Below, in pieces: positions 15,558-26,459 of a stretch of 64,000 bases of DNA. Origin of the DNA: Methylomonas koyamae (GTDB lineage Bacteria; Pseudomonadota; Gammaproteobacteria; Methylococcales; Methylomonadaceae); the NCBI RefSeq assembly GCF_006483455.1, contig NZ_PPPU01000018.1, forward strand, positions 124,001 to 188,000, written 5' to 3'. The first letter of the stretch is position 1; every line of letters starts with the position of its first letter. The position numbers were made by a program, and so were the translations under genes. A model generated the notes under the pieces. That model saw only the letters and a program-made list of their open reading frames with translations, made no database searches and was not told the origin of the DNA.

Positions 15558-18384
15558 GTTTGTTTCCTTCGTTGTTTCCGTAAAGAGCGGCATGAACTAC
15601 CGCACGTTGTTCTTGCAAGTGGGTTTTGTAATTGCCCACCGCCGGCGCGGCGCAAGGCGGTCGGCCGGCATAGTGAATCGGGATGTTGTTGTCCACCAAA
15701 TCGAAGAAATGGTGTTTACTTTGGTACCAGGCGCCCTGGTTTTTCGGTTCTTCCTGGCACCAGTAGATTTGTTCCAGATTGGGGAATTTGTCAATCTCCT
15801 GTTTAAAGCGGTCGTTCGGGAACGGGTACAGTTGTTCGATGCGGACGATCGCCACGTGCTGCAGATTGTCCGCGCGCCGGGTTTCCAGCAAGTCGTAGTA
15901 AACCTTGCCGGAGCAGAGAATCAAGCGGGTGACGTGAAATGGATCGATATCGTCCTGTTCGCCGATCACGGTCTGGAATTCGCCGTTAACCAGTTCGTCC
16001 AGCTCCGACACCGCCAGTTTATGACGCAGCAGGCTTTTCGGGCTCATTACAATCAGCGGTTTGCGGTATTCGCGCACCACTTGCCGGCGCAGCAAATGGA
16101 AAATTTGGGCCGGGGTGGTCGGCACGCAGACCTGGATATTCTGGTCGGCGCATAATTGCAGATAGCGTTCCAGGCGGGCCGAGGAATGCTCCGGGCCCTG
16201 GCCTTCGAAACCGTGCGGCAACAGCATCACCAAGCCGCTGAGTTTGCCCCATTTGGTTTCGCCGGAACTGATGAATTGATCGATCACGACTTGAGCGCCG
16301 TTGGCGAAATCGCCGAATTGCGCCTCCCAGATGATTAGTTTGTTGGGTTCGGTCGAGCTGTAGCCGTATTCGAAGCCGAGTACGCCTGCCTCCGACAGTA
16401 GCGAGTTGAAAATTTGCGCCCGGCCCTGGTCTTCGGCCAGATGCTTCAGCGGTATGTAATTTTCGCCAGTGGCTTGATTCAGCAAAATAGCGTGGCGGTG
16501 GGAAAAGGTGCCGCGGCCGATGTCCTGGCCGGTCAGGCGTAAGTCGTAACCGTCCATTAGCACGGTGGCGTAGGCCATGTTCTCGGCAAAGCCCCAATCC
16601 ATCGGCATTTCGCCGGCCGCCATCTTGTTGCGGTCTTCCATGACTTTTGCGACGCGCGGATGCAATTCGAAACCCTCGGGCAAGGATTGCAGGCGCTGGT
16701 TGCAGAACCGAATTCGCTCCGGCGTGACGGAAGTATCTGCCGGAATGTCCCAGTGTTTATTCAGAAACCGTTCCCAGCGTGCCGAGTAAGAATAGGCCTT
16801 GTTTTCGATGATGGGCCGCGAAACCGGCAAGCCTTCGTTCAGTTGTTGCAGATAATGCTGTTCCAGTTGTTGCACCCCGGCCTCGTCGATGACACCGTCG
16901 GCGATCAGTTTCTGCGCGTAGATTTGCGGCGGCGTCAAATGGTCGCGGATGGCTTTGTACATCATGGGCTGGGTGGCAGCCGGCTCGTCGGCTTCGTTAT
17001 GGCCGTGGCGGCGGTAGCAGATCAAATCGATCACCACGTCCTTATGGAAGGTGTTACGGTAATCCAGCGCCAATTGGGTGATGAAAATGACCGCTTCCGG
17101 ATCGTCGCCGTTGACGTGGAACACGGGCGCCTGAATCATGTTGGCTACGTCGGTACAGTATAAGGTAGAGCGGGCGTCGAACGGATTGCTGGTCGTAAAA
17201 CCGATCTGGTTATTGATAACGATATGTACTGTGCCGCCGGTGGAAAATGCCCGAGTTTCCGACATGTTCAGGGTTTCCATGACGATGCCCTGGCCGGCAA
17301 ACGCCGCGTCACCGTGAATTAAAATCGGCACGATCGCATCGATGCCGCCGACGCCGTGCCGGTCCTGGCGGGCTTTGACCGAGCCTTCCACCACTGGATT
17401 GATGATTTCCAGATGCGAGGGGTTGAACGCCAGTGTCAGATGGATCGGGCCACCCGGTGTGGCGATGTTCGAAGAGAAACCCTGGTGGTATTTGACGTCG
17501 CCGGTCAGCACGCCGGGGGAAGAGGTGTGGGTGCCTTCGAATTCGCCGAATAACACGGCCGGGCTTTTGCCGAGTATATTAATAAGTACGTTGAGCCGGC
17601 CGCGGTGGGCCATGCCGATGACAATTTCCTTGAATTTGTGTTCGCCGGCGCGTTGAATCAATTCGTCGAGAATCGGGATCAGCGATTCGCCGCCTTCCAG
17701 CGAGAAGCGTTTTTGGCCGACGTATTTTCGGTGCAGGAATTTCTCCAGGCCTTCGGCGGCAATGAGTAGTTTTAGCAGCCAGATGCGTTTTTCCGGGTGG
17801 CTGGAGAAGTCGGGTTTTGCCCCTTCCAACTTGTTCTTGATCCAGCGTTTGGATTCGTCGTCGACGATGTGCATGTATTCGCTGCCGATGCTGCCGCAGT
17901 AGATTTCCTTCAAGGTCTGCAGGATGGCTTTCAGTGGCAGGCGGTCGATACCGCACAGGCCGCCGGTATCGAATAAGGTGCTCATATCCGCTTCGGTCAG
18001 GCCGTAATACAAGGGCTCCAGATCGGCCGGGACGGTCGGTGAGCCGCGTAACGGATTGTTGGCGGCGATTTGGTGGCCTTTGACCCGGTAGTGGTTGATC
18101 AAGCGAGCCACGGCGGATTGCTTCTTTACGCTTTGTTCGGTAAAGCCCTGCATCCGGGCCAGTTTGCCCGGTTCGGCGATAGCCAGTTTCTCGAACCGGT
18201 CGACAATCGCGCTGTGCGGCGTGTCTTCGGCCGAGCCGCTGCGGATGGCGTCAAAGCGGGCGCGCCAACTGGGACTTATGGTATCCGGCGCATTCAAGTA
18301 TTGTTCGTACAGGTATTCGACGTAGTGGGCATTGCCGCCGTACAGCGAGGAGGATTCTTCGAATTCTTTAAGCAAGCTACTCAT
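15547..18384 (-). CDS. sucA: 2-oxoglutarate dehydrogenase E1 component
   Basis: Thiamine-diphosphate enzyme that decarboxylates 2-oxoglutarate in the TCA cycle. The 945-residue product shows the E1 pattern ([10 protein letters not shown] near the N-terminus, [11 protein letters not shown], the ThDP motif [10 protein letters not shown] through NNQIGFTTS, and [19 protein letters not shown]). Length is normal. The start at 18384 is chosen over an upstream ATG because [15 protein letters not shown] is the conserved beginning. A complete sucAB in a methanotroph matters because type I methanotrophs were long thought to lack this step. Confidence 0.97.
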   Translation of the reverse strand: MSSLLKEFEESSSLYGGNAHYVEYLYEQYLNAPDTISPSWRARFDAIRSGSAEDTPHSAIVDRFEKLAIAEPGKLARMQGFTEQSVKKQSAVARLINHYRVKGHQIAANNPLRGSPTVPADLEPLYYGLTEADMSTLFDTGGLCGIDRLPLKAILQTLKEIYCGSIGSEYMHIVDDESKRWIKNKLEGAKPDFSSHPEKRIWLLKLLIAAEGLEKFLHRKYVGQKRFSLEGGESLIPILDELIQRAGEHKFKEIVIGMAHRGRLNVLINILGKSPAVLFGEFEGTHTSSPGVLTGDVKYHQGFSSNIATPGGPIHLTLAFNPSHLEIINPVVEGSVKARQDRHGVGGIDAIVPILIHGDAAFAGQGIVMETLNMSETRAFSTGGTVHIVINNQIGFTTSNPFDARSTLYCTDVANMIQAPVFHVNGDDPEAVIFITQLALDYRNTFHKDVVIDLICYRRHGHNEADEPAATQPMMYKAIRDHLTPPQIYAQKLIADGVIDEAGVQQLEQHYLQQLNEGLPVSRPIIENKAYSYSARWERFLNKHWDIPADTSVTPERIRFCNQRLQSLPEGFELHPRVAKVMEDRNKMAAGEMPMDWGFAENMAYATVLMDGYDLRLTGQDIGRGTFSHRHAILLNQATGENYIPLKHLAEDQGRAQIFNSLLSEAGVLGFEYGYSSTEPNKLIIWEAQFGDFANGAQVVIDQFISSGETKWGKLSGLVMLLPHGFEGQGPEHSSARLERYLQLCADQNIQVCVPTTPAQIFHLLRRQVVREYRKPLIVMSPKSLLRHKLAVSELDELVNGEFQTVIGEQDDIDPFHVTRLILCSGKVYYDLLETRRADNLQHVAIVRIEQLYPFPNDRFKQEIDKFPNLEQIYWCQEEPKNQGAWYQSKHHFFDLVDNNIPIHYAGRPPCAAPAVGNYKTHLQEQRAVVHAALYGNNEGNKHEL

Positions 18385-18514
18385 TGCAAACGTCCTGGTT
18401 ATCGGCAAGTTGAAGTCAATTATGTTAGAGCGAAAATGCTATATTACCAAGCGTGGGGTGATGATAGCGGTCGCGGTTTCGGCGCAAGTTCTGTTTTATT
18501 AACAAGGCAAAGGC

Positions 18515-19231
18515 ATGACGGATAATAGAGTCGTTATAAAAATAAACTACGATAAAACTAAAACGGCAAAGCAGATAAATCCGCCGCAGACTATTACTGT
18601 TTGGCATACCGGAAGAATCGCTATTGCCTTGGTTTTACTGCTGCTATTTTCGCTGTTTTTGTACTTTACGTTTAGCGGATCCGAGCAGCCGGGCAATACT
18701 CAGACCGATACGGCTGGAAAAGTTCAAGAGCCTGAGTCGAATCAGATTTCCAGCGCAAACAACTCGGAGCCGCCTGCGGCCGATGGCTTGGCTATCAATA
18801 AGGTGTATACCAAGGAGATTCCGCTTGCACAACAGTTGCAAGCGGAGAACACCAAAACCGAGCTGCTGGGCACGCGTCCGCTGGGCATTATTTTCGATCG
18901 CCGGGTGATTCGCGCTTCGCTGAATACCCGATTGAAAGATAACGAACCCGACCAGCCAATAGCAGGAGCGTTTGCCGTGGTAAAGGGAAAACCTATAGAG
19001 TTGTTTTATTTTACCGAGATAAAAAATCCGGGAAGGCTGGTGTTATTTCACGAGTGGTTGCGAAACAAACAAGTAGTGCAGCATAAACAATTAGATTTGA
19101 AAGAAACCCGCTCCAAGGTGTGGTCAAGCAAAACTTTGTCGTATAAAGACGTCGGCGAGTGGCAAGTAAGGTTGTCGGATAAGAAAGGTAAGGTATACTC
19201 TGAGGTGAAATTTTCATTATCCGCGGAATAA
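18515..19231 (+). CDS. DUF2914 domain membrane protein
   Basis: 238 residues: a basic cytoplasmic N-terminus, one membrane segment (about residues 35-52), a Gln/Ser/Pro-rich linker, then a C-terminal DUF2914 domain (residues 150-235; ELFYFTEIKNPGRLVLFHEWLRN and GEWQVRLSDKKGKVYSE). The domain has an immunoglobulin-like strand pattern and is predicted to be periplasmic. The function of the family is unknown. It is divergent from sucA and followed by an H-NS gene. Its A+T content is somewhat higher than that of its neighbours. Confidence 0.8.
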   Translation: MTDNRVVIKINYDKTKTAKQINPPQTITVWHTGRIAIALVLLLLFSLFLYFTFSGSEQPGNTQTDTAGKVQEPESNQISSANNSEPPAADGLAINKVYTKEIPLAQQLQAENTKTELLGTRPLGIIFDRRVIRASLNTRLKDNEPDQPIAGAFAVVKGKPIELFYFTEIKNPGRLVLFHEWLRNKQVVQHKQLDLKETRSKVWSSKTLSYKDVGEWQVRLSDKKGKVYSEVKFSLSAE

Positions 19232-19293
19232 TAGTTTTTTTCGCTAAAACTTAGTGATAGAATCCGCGCCGTCTTTTGATTAAAGAGGAAAAT

Positions 19294-19611
19294 ATGACTG
19301 ATTTTAATAAATTATCCGAAGCAGAGTTACAAGCCGTTATCGATAATGCCGAAAAAGCGTTGAAAGAAAGGCAATTCAGCAAACGTAAAGAAGTTATCGC
19401 CCAAATTAAAGAGTTGGCCACGTCGATTGGTGTGACCGTTGATATTCACGACGGCGATAAAAAGTCCGAAAGAAAAGTCTCTAAAGTTGCAGCGCGATAC
19501 CGCAACCCGAACAATTCGGCATTGACTTGGTCAGGCAGAGGTTTGGCGCCGAAATGGATGCAGGAACTGCTGGCGGCAGGTCGCGATAAATCCGAATTCG
19601 AAATCAAGTAA
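19294..19611 (+). CDS. H-NS family nucleoid-associated protein
   Basis: 105-residue DNA-binding protein. The N-terminal half is a charged coiled coil for oligomerisation, and the C-terminal 30 residues carry the H-NS AT-hook-like motif (YRNPNNSALTWSGRGLAPKW). Such proteins silence AT-rich, often horizontally acquired DNA. The ATG at 19294 has AGAGGA upstream; the earlier in-frame start is rejected. The 3' end overlaps the convergent hydrolase gene by 8 bases. Monocistronic. Confidence 0.92.
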   Translation: MTDFNKLSEAELQAVIDNAEKALKERQFSKRKEVIAQIKELATSIGVTVDIHDGDKKSERKVSKVAARYRNPNNSALTWSGRGLAPKWMQELLAAGRDKSEFEIK

Positions 19612-20383
19612 TTCCGGATAGTTGCTTCGTCCAATCCTGTAAGCGCTCAGCCACCCAAATGCCGTCGTCCAATATCAGGTCGTGTCCGGCCCAAGGGTGG
19701 CTTAGCCATGGAACATTCCATCGGCCATGGATGGCTTTCGAACATTCCTGAGCGACGATTCTGTCGCCTTTTCCGCTCAATAGCAGTACCGGAGTTTGGT
19801 TTGCGCAAGCAGTCGGCCGATAGCGCGACGCTGCGTACAGTTGACGTAGCGCATTTCTGACACTGACCGGTCTTTGCCGTTGAATATGGGCCCAGGTTTC
19901 GGCCAATTCATGGTCGGAGTCGCGACGGTTACTGGTCAGGCGGATAATCGCCAACTCTCTGCGGTAGACATCCTTTTCCAGCATAATTTGCAGCAAGCGT
20001 CGGTAGCTTTGCCAGCGCAGGCGATGAAAGAACGGGCTGAGCCCGGCAAAGCTGGTATTCAACAGCGCAACGCCGGCAATATCGCCCGGATATCGCTGCA
20101 ACCATTCCCAGGCCACCATGCCGCCCAGAGACAGCGCCAGAAGGTTGACCGGCCGCTGCAGCATACCGGCTTGATCCGCCCGCTGACGTACCCATTCGCT
20201 GATCTCTTCTATCCGCTTCGGGCTGGTCTCACGGTGGAACGTGCCGGCGCCCGGTAAATCGATGCAATGGACGGTAGAGGCTGGAAATGCCGATTGCAGC
20301 AAGCTGGGGAAATTTCCCCAATGGCCGGCCTCGCGGCATAGACCGCGCAGCAGTATCCAGTCTTCAGCGCGGTGGCTGGCCAT
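19604..20383 (-). CDS. Alpha/beta-hydrolase fold protein
   Basis: 259 residues with the alpha/beta-hydrolase catalytic triad: nucleophile Ser in LALSLGG (near residue 85), Asp in SGKGDRIV and His in WAGHDLILDD. It resembles the BioH/esterase-type group but lacks features that define a substrate. It overlaps the 3' end of the upstream M14 peptidase gene by about 20 bases, so the two are probably cotranscribed. Convergent with the H-NS gene. Confidence 0.85.
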   Translation of the reverse strand: MASHRAEDWILLRGLCREAGHWGNFPSLLQSAFPASTVHCIDLPGAGTFHRETSPKRIEEISEWVRQRADQAGMLQRPVNLLALSLGGMVAWEWLQRYPGDIAGVALLNTSFAGLSPFFHRLRWQSYRRLLQIMLEKDVYRRELAIIRLTSNRRDSDHELAETWAHIQRQRPVSVRNALRQLYAASRYRPTACANQTPVLLLSGKGDRIVAQECSKAIHGRWNVPWLSHPWAGHDLILDDGIWVAERLQDWTKQLSGIT

Positions 20384-21392
20384 ACCATAACTCCAGTGCC
20401 TGGCTTTGATTCAAATCCCGTTGCGACTCGTCGAGTTTCGCCCATCGATTTGGGTACAACAAGCATCGAAACAAAAAGTCGAATAAGGTTAAATGCCGGC
20501 GCAATATGCGTTGTTGCCGATGCGGTAACAGCGGGTGAAACAAGCCGTGGCGTTGAAATAAATGAGTCGGGCTTTTTCTTAGCCAGAGCCAGGAGCCCAT
20601 CTCGAGTGTCAGCGGCAAGAACAGCTTGCGTTGCCGATAGCGGTCGGTGAAGTCGTCGTACAGGTAATCCCATAAATCGCCGCTGATCACATATTCCTGA
20701 CTCATCGGTTCGATTTTATAAAAATGGTGCGGGTAGCAGCGGTCGAACAACTGTTTCAATGCGTAGGCGTCGGCCAGGTCGGGAAAGGGCGTTTGCCGAG
20801 AAGCGTACGGAAACCACAGGCGGTCGTGAATACCGAAGCCGGAATGCAGATCCACGGCAATCGCCAGCGGCGCGTCGAACAGATGCCGGTGCACCACCCG
20901 ACATAGCGCCTGGGCTTCTTTTTCCATCTTGGATTCGTCGCCGCGGTACCAGGGCAGTTTCGGGCTGAAGCGCTGGCCACTGTATAAGCGGGTATTGCCG
21001 TCGCTTTCGATCGGCGAATTGCGCATTAAATCCACACCGCGGCCGTTACAGCGGGTCCCGCGAAACACGCCGACCGGATTGACCAGGGGCATGAACACCA
21101 GGCGAGCTTTGCTTAGACGTTGGTTCAGTTCTTCGTCCCAATCCAGCAACTCGCATAGTGTATGCAGATAGGCCAAAATCACTTCGGAACCGATTTTTTC
21201 CAGGCCGTGTACCCCGCCGAAGTAGGCCAGCACCGGCACGTCCGGCGCGGTGGAGCCTATCGTCAGACAGTGGATCGGAAACCGGCGGCCGGCATGTTCG
21301 ACGGTTTCGACGACCTCGCACTGGGCGCGGCTGCCCAAGCGGGCGACAATTGTTTCCAATTGCTCCAGTTCAGGGAATGGACGCTGTTTCAT
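20364..21392 (-). CDS. M14-family zinc carboxypeptidase-like protein
   Basis: 342 residues. The zinc site HGLE near residue 64 with a later zinc His in VDLHSGFGIHDR and the catalytic Glu in TLEMGSW match the M14/DUF2817 metallopeptidases. Members cleave C-terminal residues or deacylate amino-acid conjugates; the substrate here is unknown. No signal peptide is seen, so it is probably cytoplasmic. The ATG at 21392 (MKQRPFPEL) is preferred over a 27-codon extension that overlaps the acyltransferase gene. It lies between that gene and an alpha/beta hydrolase in one likely operon. Confidence 0.85.
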   Translation of the reverse strand: MKQRPFPELEQLETIVARLGSRAQCEVVETVEHAGRRFPIHCLTIGSTAPDVPVLAYFGGVHGLEKIGSEVILAYLHTLCELLDWDEELNQRLSKARLVFMPLVNPVGVFRGTRCNGRGVDLMRNSPIESDGNTRLYSGQRFSPKLPWYRGDESKMEKEAQALCRVVHRHLFDAPLAIAVDLHSGFGIHDRLWFPYASRQTPFPDLADAYALKQLFDRCYPHHFYKIEPMSQEYVISGDLWDYLYDDFTDRYRQRKLFLPLTLEMGSWLWLRKSPTHLFQRHGLFHPLLPHRQQRILRRHLTLFDFLFRCLLYPNRWAKLDESQRDLNQSQALELWYGQPPR

Positions 21393-21414
21393 GAGTCGGT
21401 CGGTGCGCGGTGGA

Positions 21415-23136
21415 TTACCCGGCCAAGGATTTTTCGATATAACGCTGGCGTTTTTTCGGGGCGATTTTGTCAACTTCGACCATGATCAGGCTGTCGATGC
21501 AATTGTTGAAGTCCGGATCGATATTGAAATCGATGAAATGGCAACCCTTATCCACGCACAATTCCACGTATTGTTTGTATAAGGTGGGTACTTTGACGCC
21601 GAGTTTTTTCAATTCGCTGTTCAGTACTTTGAAGCTGGTCGAATAGTCGGCATTGAATTCGCTGGCGGCAAAGGCCTGACCGGCCTCGGAAATGATGAAC
21701 GGCTTGCGGGCTTTGGTTTGATGCGGTTCGGCACCGAATTGCTGCCGGTAAAAGCCGATGATCAGTTCTTTGGCGGCGTGCGGATAGGCGTTGCTGATGC
21801 TGACCGGACCGAACAGGTATTTGATGTCCGGCCGTTCCCGCAGATAAGCGCCGATGCCGTACCACAAATAATCCAGACTATGTTGGCCCCAATAACGCGG
21901 TTGGACAAAGCTGCGGCCCAGTTCGATGCTGTTGGGCAAGTAGCCGACGAACTCGCCGCGCAAATCGAACAGGGTTTGTGTGTAAAAACCGTCGATGCCG
22001 TGGCTGGACATGATGGCCGGGCCGTCGCCGATGCGATAGGCGCCGACGATTTCCAGATCGTTGTCGTCCCACAATACAATGTGGCTGTAATAGATATCGA
22101 ACTTATCCAAGTCCAGGGCCAGGCCGGTGCCTTCTTCCACAGTGCGGAAGGTCAACTCCCGCAGCCGGGCAATTTCCTGCATCACCGGGCAGTCGTCCTG
22201 AAATTGGTATAAAAAAATCTTTTTGCCGTCGCGGGTCTCGCCCAGCAGGCGTGACTGGTACAAGGCCTTTTTGACCGCCTTGGTATCGGACGGATGCACC
22301 ACGGTGGCAACGGTATCGAATAGCGGCGCCTTGTTTTTCTTGCCCAGGTTTTGCACATGCTTGCGAAAGCGCTGGCTGAGTTGTTTGTTGGTTTCCGGGC
22401 TGTCGGCGAGCGCTTGGAACGGCACCGGTGCGCCGACCAGGAATTTGATTTCCTGGCCTTTTTTGTTGAACATCTCCTTGACCAGCAACATCGTGCCCAG
22501 CGGTTTGTAAAGCGTCGAGGCGCTGTAAAACAAGGCCGAGTTCTTGGCTTTGATATAAATCGGCAGCACCGGCGACTGGGTTTTACGCGCCAGTTTGACG
22601 AATCCGCTCTGCCAGGCGCCGTCGCGGATGCCTTTGGGGGTAATGCGCGAGACTTCGCCGGCCGGGAAAAAAATCACGGCTTCTTCGTTTTCCAGTGCAT
22701 CGATCATGGTCTTATACACTTCCTTGAACTTCTTTTTTTCGGACAGCACGTCGACCGGCAGGAAGATCGATTGCAACGGTTCCATGTGCGATAGCACGCG
22801 GTTGGCGACGATGCGCACGTCGGGCCGGACCGAGCGAATCAGTTTGACTAAGGCCAGCCCGTCGAGGGTGCCGATCGGGTGGTTGGCGACGATGATCAGT
22901 CGGCCTTCGGCAGGGATGTTGTTGTAGGAGTCGTTACCGATCTGGTAACTGAAGTTGAAGTATTTCAGCAGTTTGTCTAAAAACGCAAAGCCGCGTAAGT
23001 GCTGGTTTTTGCGGATCACGTCGTTGAAGTCGTCTTCGTGGATCAGCTTTTTCAAAGCTTTGACCACCAATGTGTTGTCCTTGCCTAATTTGAAGTCGGG
23101 GTAGGTTTCATGCAGTATGCGTTCGGCGTCGATCAT
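21415..23136 (-). CDS. Two-domain acyltransferase, PlsC-like plus GNAT/hemolysin-like (OlsF-like)
   Basis: 573 residues. The N-terminal half is a 1-acylglycerol-phosphate-type acyltransferase with the catalytic NHPIGTLDG near residue 84 and FFPAGEVSRI further on. The C-terminal half resembles the OlsB/hemolysin-like N-acyltransferase domain (EEGTGLALDLDKFD, YFGPVSISN-type core). This order is that of OlsF, the bifunctional enzyme that makes ornithine lipids in two acylation steps. An ornithine-lipid or related aminolipid product is therefore likely but unproven. It heads a probable three-gene operon with a peptidase and a hydrolase. Confidence 0.82.
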   Translation of the reverse strand: MIDAERILHETYPDFKLGKDNTLVVKALKKLIHEDDFNDVIRKNQHLRGFAFLDKLLKYFNFSYQIGNDSYNNIPAEGRLIIVANHPIGTLDGLALVKLIRSVRPDVRIVANRVLSHMEPLQSIFLPVDVLSEKKKFKEVYKTMIDALENEEAVIFFPAGEVSRITPKGIRDGAWQSGFVKLARKTQSPVLPIYIKAKNSALFYSASTLYKPLGTMLLVKEMFNKKGQEIKFLVGAPVPFQALADSPETNKQLSQRFRKHVQNLGKKNKAPLFDTVATVVHPSDTKAVKKALYQSRLLGETRDGKKIFLYQFQDDCPVMQEIARLRELTFRTVEEGTGLALDLDKFDIYYSHIVLWDDNDLEIVGAYRIGDGPAIMSSHGIDGFYTQTLFDLRGEFVGYLPNSIELGRSFVQPRYWGQHSLDYLWYGIGAYLRERPDIKYLFGPVSISNAYPHAAKELIIGFYRQQFGAEPHQTKARKPFIISEAGQAFAASEFNADYSTSFKVLNSELKKLGVKVPTLYKQYVELCVDKGCHFIDFNIDPDFNNCIDSLIMVEVDKIAPKKRQRYIEKSLAG

Positions 23137-23223
23137 CGAAGAGAGTCCAGAAATAACGGTATGCCGCGAATTCTAGACAGCGAATATGTCAGAAATATGT
23201 CAAAGCTGGCGATAGGGGCGGGG

Positions 23224-23278
23224 GCCGGAAAACCGGCTTGAACTCTAATGCCGGCCCGCCTTGGCGTAGACGGGCCGG
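23224..23278 (-). terminator. Two GC-rich hairpins downstream of pntB
   Basis: CCGGCCCG (23251-23258) pairs with CGGGCCGG (23271-23278), and GCCGG/CCGGC forms a second small hairpin at 23224-23237. They lie in the 210-base gap between pntB and the next gene, which otherwise shows nothing recognisable. No T-run follows, so it may be a Rho-dependent or REP-like end. Confidence 0.45.
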
Positions 23279-23346
23279 TTGCGATGTTGTCGGCGAGAAC
23301 TTTATAGGCTTGCCGAAAACTGATCTCGTGGAGCTTGGCCGGTAAA

Positions 23347-24735
23347 TCAGCCTTGCAGTGCCTTTAATAAAGCCTGCAATTTATCGTTGGCGTCGCCGAA
23401 CAGCATCCGGGTGTTGTCGTGAACGAACAGCGGGTTGCCGACCCCGGCATAGCCCGACGCCATCGAGCGCTTCATGACGATGGTGGTGCCGCCTTTCCAG
23501 CATTCCAGTACTGGCATGCCGGCAATCGGACTGTTGGGATCGTCGAGGGCCGACGGGTTGACGATGTCATTGGCGCCGATGACGATCGAGACGTCGACGT
23601 GGGGGAAGTCCTCGTTGATTTCGTCCATTTCGAATACGATGTCGTAAGGCACTTTCGCTTCCGCTAACAACACGTTCATATGACCAGGCATCCGCCCGGC
23701 GACCGGATGGATCGCGAAGCGCACCTTCTTGCCGTGGCTGGTCAGGTATTTGGTAATTTCATTGACCGTGTGTTGAGCTTGGGCAACCGCCATGCCGTAG
23801 CCGGGGATGATGACGATGTCCTTGGAATCGCGCAGCAGTTGTGCGGTTTCCTCGACCTCTATCGGCTGCACTTCGCCGACCACTTCCGCCGCTTCGCCGC
23901 CGGCACTGCCGAAACCGCCGGCGATTACGCTCAAGAAATGGCGGTTCATCGCCCGGCACATGATGTAACTCAAAATCGCACCGCTGGAACCGACCAAAGC
24001 ACCGGTGACGATCAGCAAGTCGTTGCTGAGCATGAAGCCGGTGGCTGCCGCCGCCCAACCCGAGTAGCTGTTCAGCATCGACACCACCACCGGCATGTCG
24101 GCACCGCCGATCGCCATCACCATATGCACGCCGAACACCAGAGCGATCGCGGTCATGATTAACAGCGGGGTCATGCCGCCGCCGGTTTCGGTGCCTTGCA
24201 GGAAGCTGCCGCCGAGGACAAAGGTGGCGACGAACAGGCCGAGGTTCAACCAGTGGCGGGCTGGCAGTAACACCGGCTTGCCGTTGATTTTGCCGCAGAG
24301 TTTGCCGAAAGCGATCACCGAGCCGGAGAAAGTGACGGCACCGATGAAGATGCCGATGTAAATCTCCAGTTCGTGAATCGTGCGCTCGACTCCGGTGAGG
24401 GTGTTGGAGTGGTCGAGAAAGCTGGCATAACCGACCAGTACCGCGGCCATACCGACCAAGCTGTGCATCAGCGCCACCAGTTCCGGCATTTGCGTCATTT
24501 CCACCTTGGCGGCGGCACGGGCACCGATGGCGCCACCAATCAACAAGGCTACACTCAACCAGCCGTAGGCAGTGACATCTTCGCTGAGTACCGTGGCAAT
24601 GATCGCAATCGCCATGCCCAGCATACCGAAGTAATTGCCGCGCCGCGAGGTGTCTTGCCGACTCAGGCCGCTCAAGCTGAGGATGAATAAAATAGAGGCC
24701 GCAATATAGGCCATGGTTACCATTCCGTTCGACAT
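23347..24735 (-). CDS. pntB: NAD(P) transhydrogenase beta subunit
   Basis: Membrane and NADP-binding subunit of the proton-translocating transhydrogenase that makes NADPH from NADH. The 462-residue product has about nine hydrophobic helices followed by the NADP-binding domain ([54 protein letters not shown]). The ATG at 24735 has AGGGGAAA upstream and lies 10 bases after the pntA stop. In methylotrophs this enzyme is a major NADPH source for biosynthesis. Confidence 0.97.
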   Translation of the reverse strand: MSNGMVTMAYIAASILFILSLSGLSRQDTSRRGNYFGMLGMAIAIIATVLSEDVTAYGWLSVALLIGGAIGARAAAKVEMTQMPELVALMHSLVGMAAVLVGYASFLDHSNTLTGVERTIHELEIYIGIFIGAVTFSGSVIAFGKLCGKINGKPVLLPARHWLNLGLFVATFVLGGSFLQGTETGGGMTPLLIMTAIALVFGVHMVMAIGGADMPVVVSMLNSYSGWAAAATGFMLSNDLLIVTGALVGSSGAILSYIMCRAMNRHFLSVIAGGFGSAGGEAAEVVGEVQPIEVEETAQLLRDSKDIVIIPGYGMAVAQAQHTVNEITKYLTSHGKKVRFAIHPVAGRMPGHMNVLLAEAKVPYDIVFEMDEINEDFPHVDVSIVIGANDIVNPSALDDPNSPIAGMPVLECWKGGTTIVMKRSMASGYAGVGNPLFVHDNTRMLFGDANDKLQALLKALQG

Positions 24736-24745
24736 TGCGTTTCCC

Positions 24746-26302
24746 CTATTTTCTAAACATGGCGAGCATGCGTCGGGTGACCAGGAAGCCACCGGCGATG
24801 TTGATCGAAGCGATCAGGATCGCCAGGGCCGATAGGCCGGCGACGATTTCGGTGGCTGAAGACACTTGCACCAAAGCGCCGATGACGATGATGCCGCTGA
24901 TGGCATTGGTTACGCTCATCAATGGCGTGTGCAACGATGGCGTTACGTTCCAGATCACCATGTAGCCGACGAAGCAGGCCAGCACGAATACGGTGAAGTG
25001 AGCCAAAAACGAGGCTGGCGCCACCGCGCCGACGCCGAACAGGGCCAGGCCGGCCAATGCCATCGGCAAAAATTGCCGTACCGGCTCCGGTAGCAGCGGT
25101 TTTTTCGGTTCGATGGCGGTTTCCGCTACGGCCGCAGCCGCTTTGGGGGCGGCCGACAATTGCGGCGGTGGCGGCGGCCAAGTGATTTTGCCTTCTTTGA
25201 TGACGGTGGCGCCGCGAATTACTTCGTCGTCGAAGTTGACGTTGAGCGTACCGTCCTTGGTCGGACACAGGTCGGTCAGCAAATGCCGTAAATTGGTGGC
25301 ATACAGTTGGCTGGACTGGTTGGCCAGTCGGCTCGGCAAGTTGGTGTAACCGATGATGGTGACGTCGTGTTTGACCACGACCTGGTTCTTCTCGGTCAAT
25401 GCGCAGTTGCCGCCTTGCTCGGCCGCCAGATCGACGATGACGCTGCCCGGCTTCATCGAGGCCACCATCTCGGCGGTGATCAGCTCCGGCGCCGGTTTGC
25501 CCGGAATCAACGCGGTCGTGATGATGATGTCGACTTCCTTAGCTTGCTGGGCGAACAAGGCCATTTCGGCGGCGATGAATTCTGCGGACATCACCTTGGC
25601 ATAGCCGCCGCTACCGGAGCCGTCTTCCTGGAAATCCAGCATCAGGAATTCGGCGTCCATACTCTCGATTTGTTCTTTGACTTCCGGCCGGGTGTCAAAG
25701 GCGCGGACAATGGCGCCCATGCCCTTGGCGGCACCGATCGCGGCCAGACCAGCGACGCCGGCACCAATCACCAGTACTTTGGCCGGCGGGATCTTGCCGG
25801 CGGCGGTGATCTGGCCGGTAAAGAAGCGGCCGAAATGTTGGGCGGCTTCGACGATGGCGCGGTAGCCGGCGATGTTGGCCATCGAGCTTAACGCGTCCAT
25901 TTTCTGCGCCCTGGACATGCGCGGTACGCTGTCCATCGCCAGTACCGTGGCGTTTTTGGCGGCTAATTTCTGCATCAGCGCTTCGTTCTGCGCCGGCCAG
26001 ATGAAACTGATTAGATGTTGCCCGTCGCGCAGTAAGTCGGCTTCGTCGATGCCGAGTTGCGGATGGTGCTGCGGGGCGCGGACTTTCATGACGATGTCGC
26101 TTTGCTGCCACAGTTCCTGAGCCGTACCGACAATCTGCACGCCGGCGGCGCGATAAGCGTCGTCGGAGATGTTGGCGTCTGCTCCGGCGCCGCTTTCCAG
26201 CAGCATTTCGAACCCCAGTTTTATTATTTTTTCCGCGGCTTCCGGCGTTGTGGCAACGCGTTTTTCGCCGTCGTAGATTTCTTTGGGAACACCGATTTTC
26301 AT
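24746..26302 (-). CDS. pntA: NAD(P) transhydrogenase alpha subunit
   Basis: 518-residue single-chain alpha subunit. The N-terminal domain is alanine-dehydrogenase-like ([24 protein letters not shown]-binding [18 protein letters not shown]), joined by a Pro/Ala-rich linker (residues ~385-415) to three or four membrane helices at the C-terminus. This is the E. coli-type fused form rather than the split PntAA/PntAB of alphaproteobacteria. The ATG at 26302 follows AGGAGAAA. Divergent from the diguanylate cyclase gene with a gap of about 157 bases. Confidence 0.97.
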   Translation of the reverse strand: MKIGVPKEIYDGEKRVATTPEAAEKIIKLGFEMLLESGAGADANISDDAYRAAGVQIVGTAQELWQQSDIVMKVRAPQHHPQLGIDEADLLRDGQHLISFIWPAQNEALMQKLAAKNATVLAMDSVPRMSRAQKMDALSSMANIAGYRAIVEAAQHFGRFFTGQITAAGKIPPAKVLVIGAGVAGLAAIGAAKGMGAIVRAFDTRPEVKEQIESMDAEFLMLDFQEDGSGSGGYAKVMSAEFIAAEMALFAQQAKEVDIIITTALIPGKPAPELITAEMVASMKPGSVIVDLAAEQGGNCALTEKNQVVVKHDVTIIGYTNLPSRLANQSSQLYATNLRHLLTDLCPTKDGTLNVNFDDEVIRGATVIKEGKITWPPPPPQLSAAPKAAAAVAETAIEPKKPLLPEPVRQFLPMALAGLALFGVGAVAPASFLAHFTVFVLACFVGYMVIWNVTPSLHTPLMSVTNAISGIIVIGALVQVSSATEIVAGLSALAILIASINIAGGFLVTRRMLAMFRK

Positions 26303-26459
26303 AATTTCTCCTGTTGTGTGGAGGGATATAACGGATCGCAAAGGCCGAAAAACCCGCGGGCGAGAATAGGTGATTGATTGGCTTTAATCAATTGTTTTCT
26401 GCGGCCTGCCGGATTTGAGCTATCATCGCGACCCTGCCCATGCCGTTGATAATCTGACG

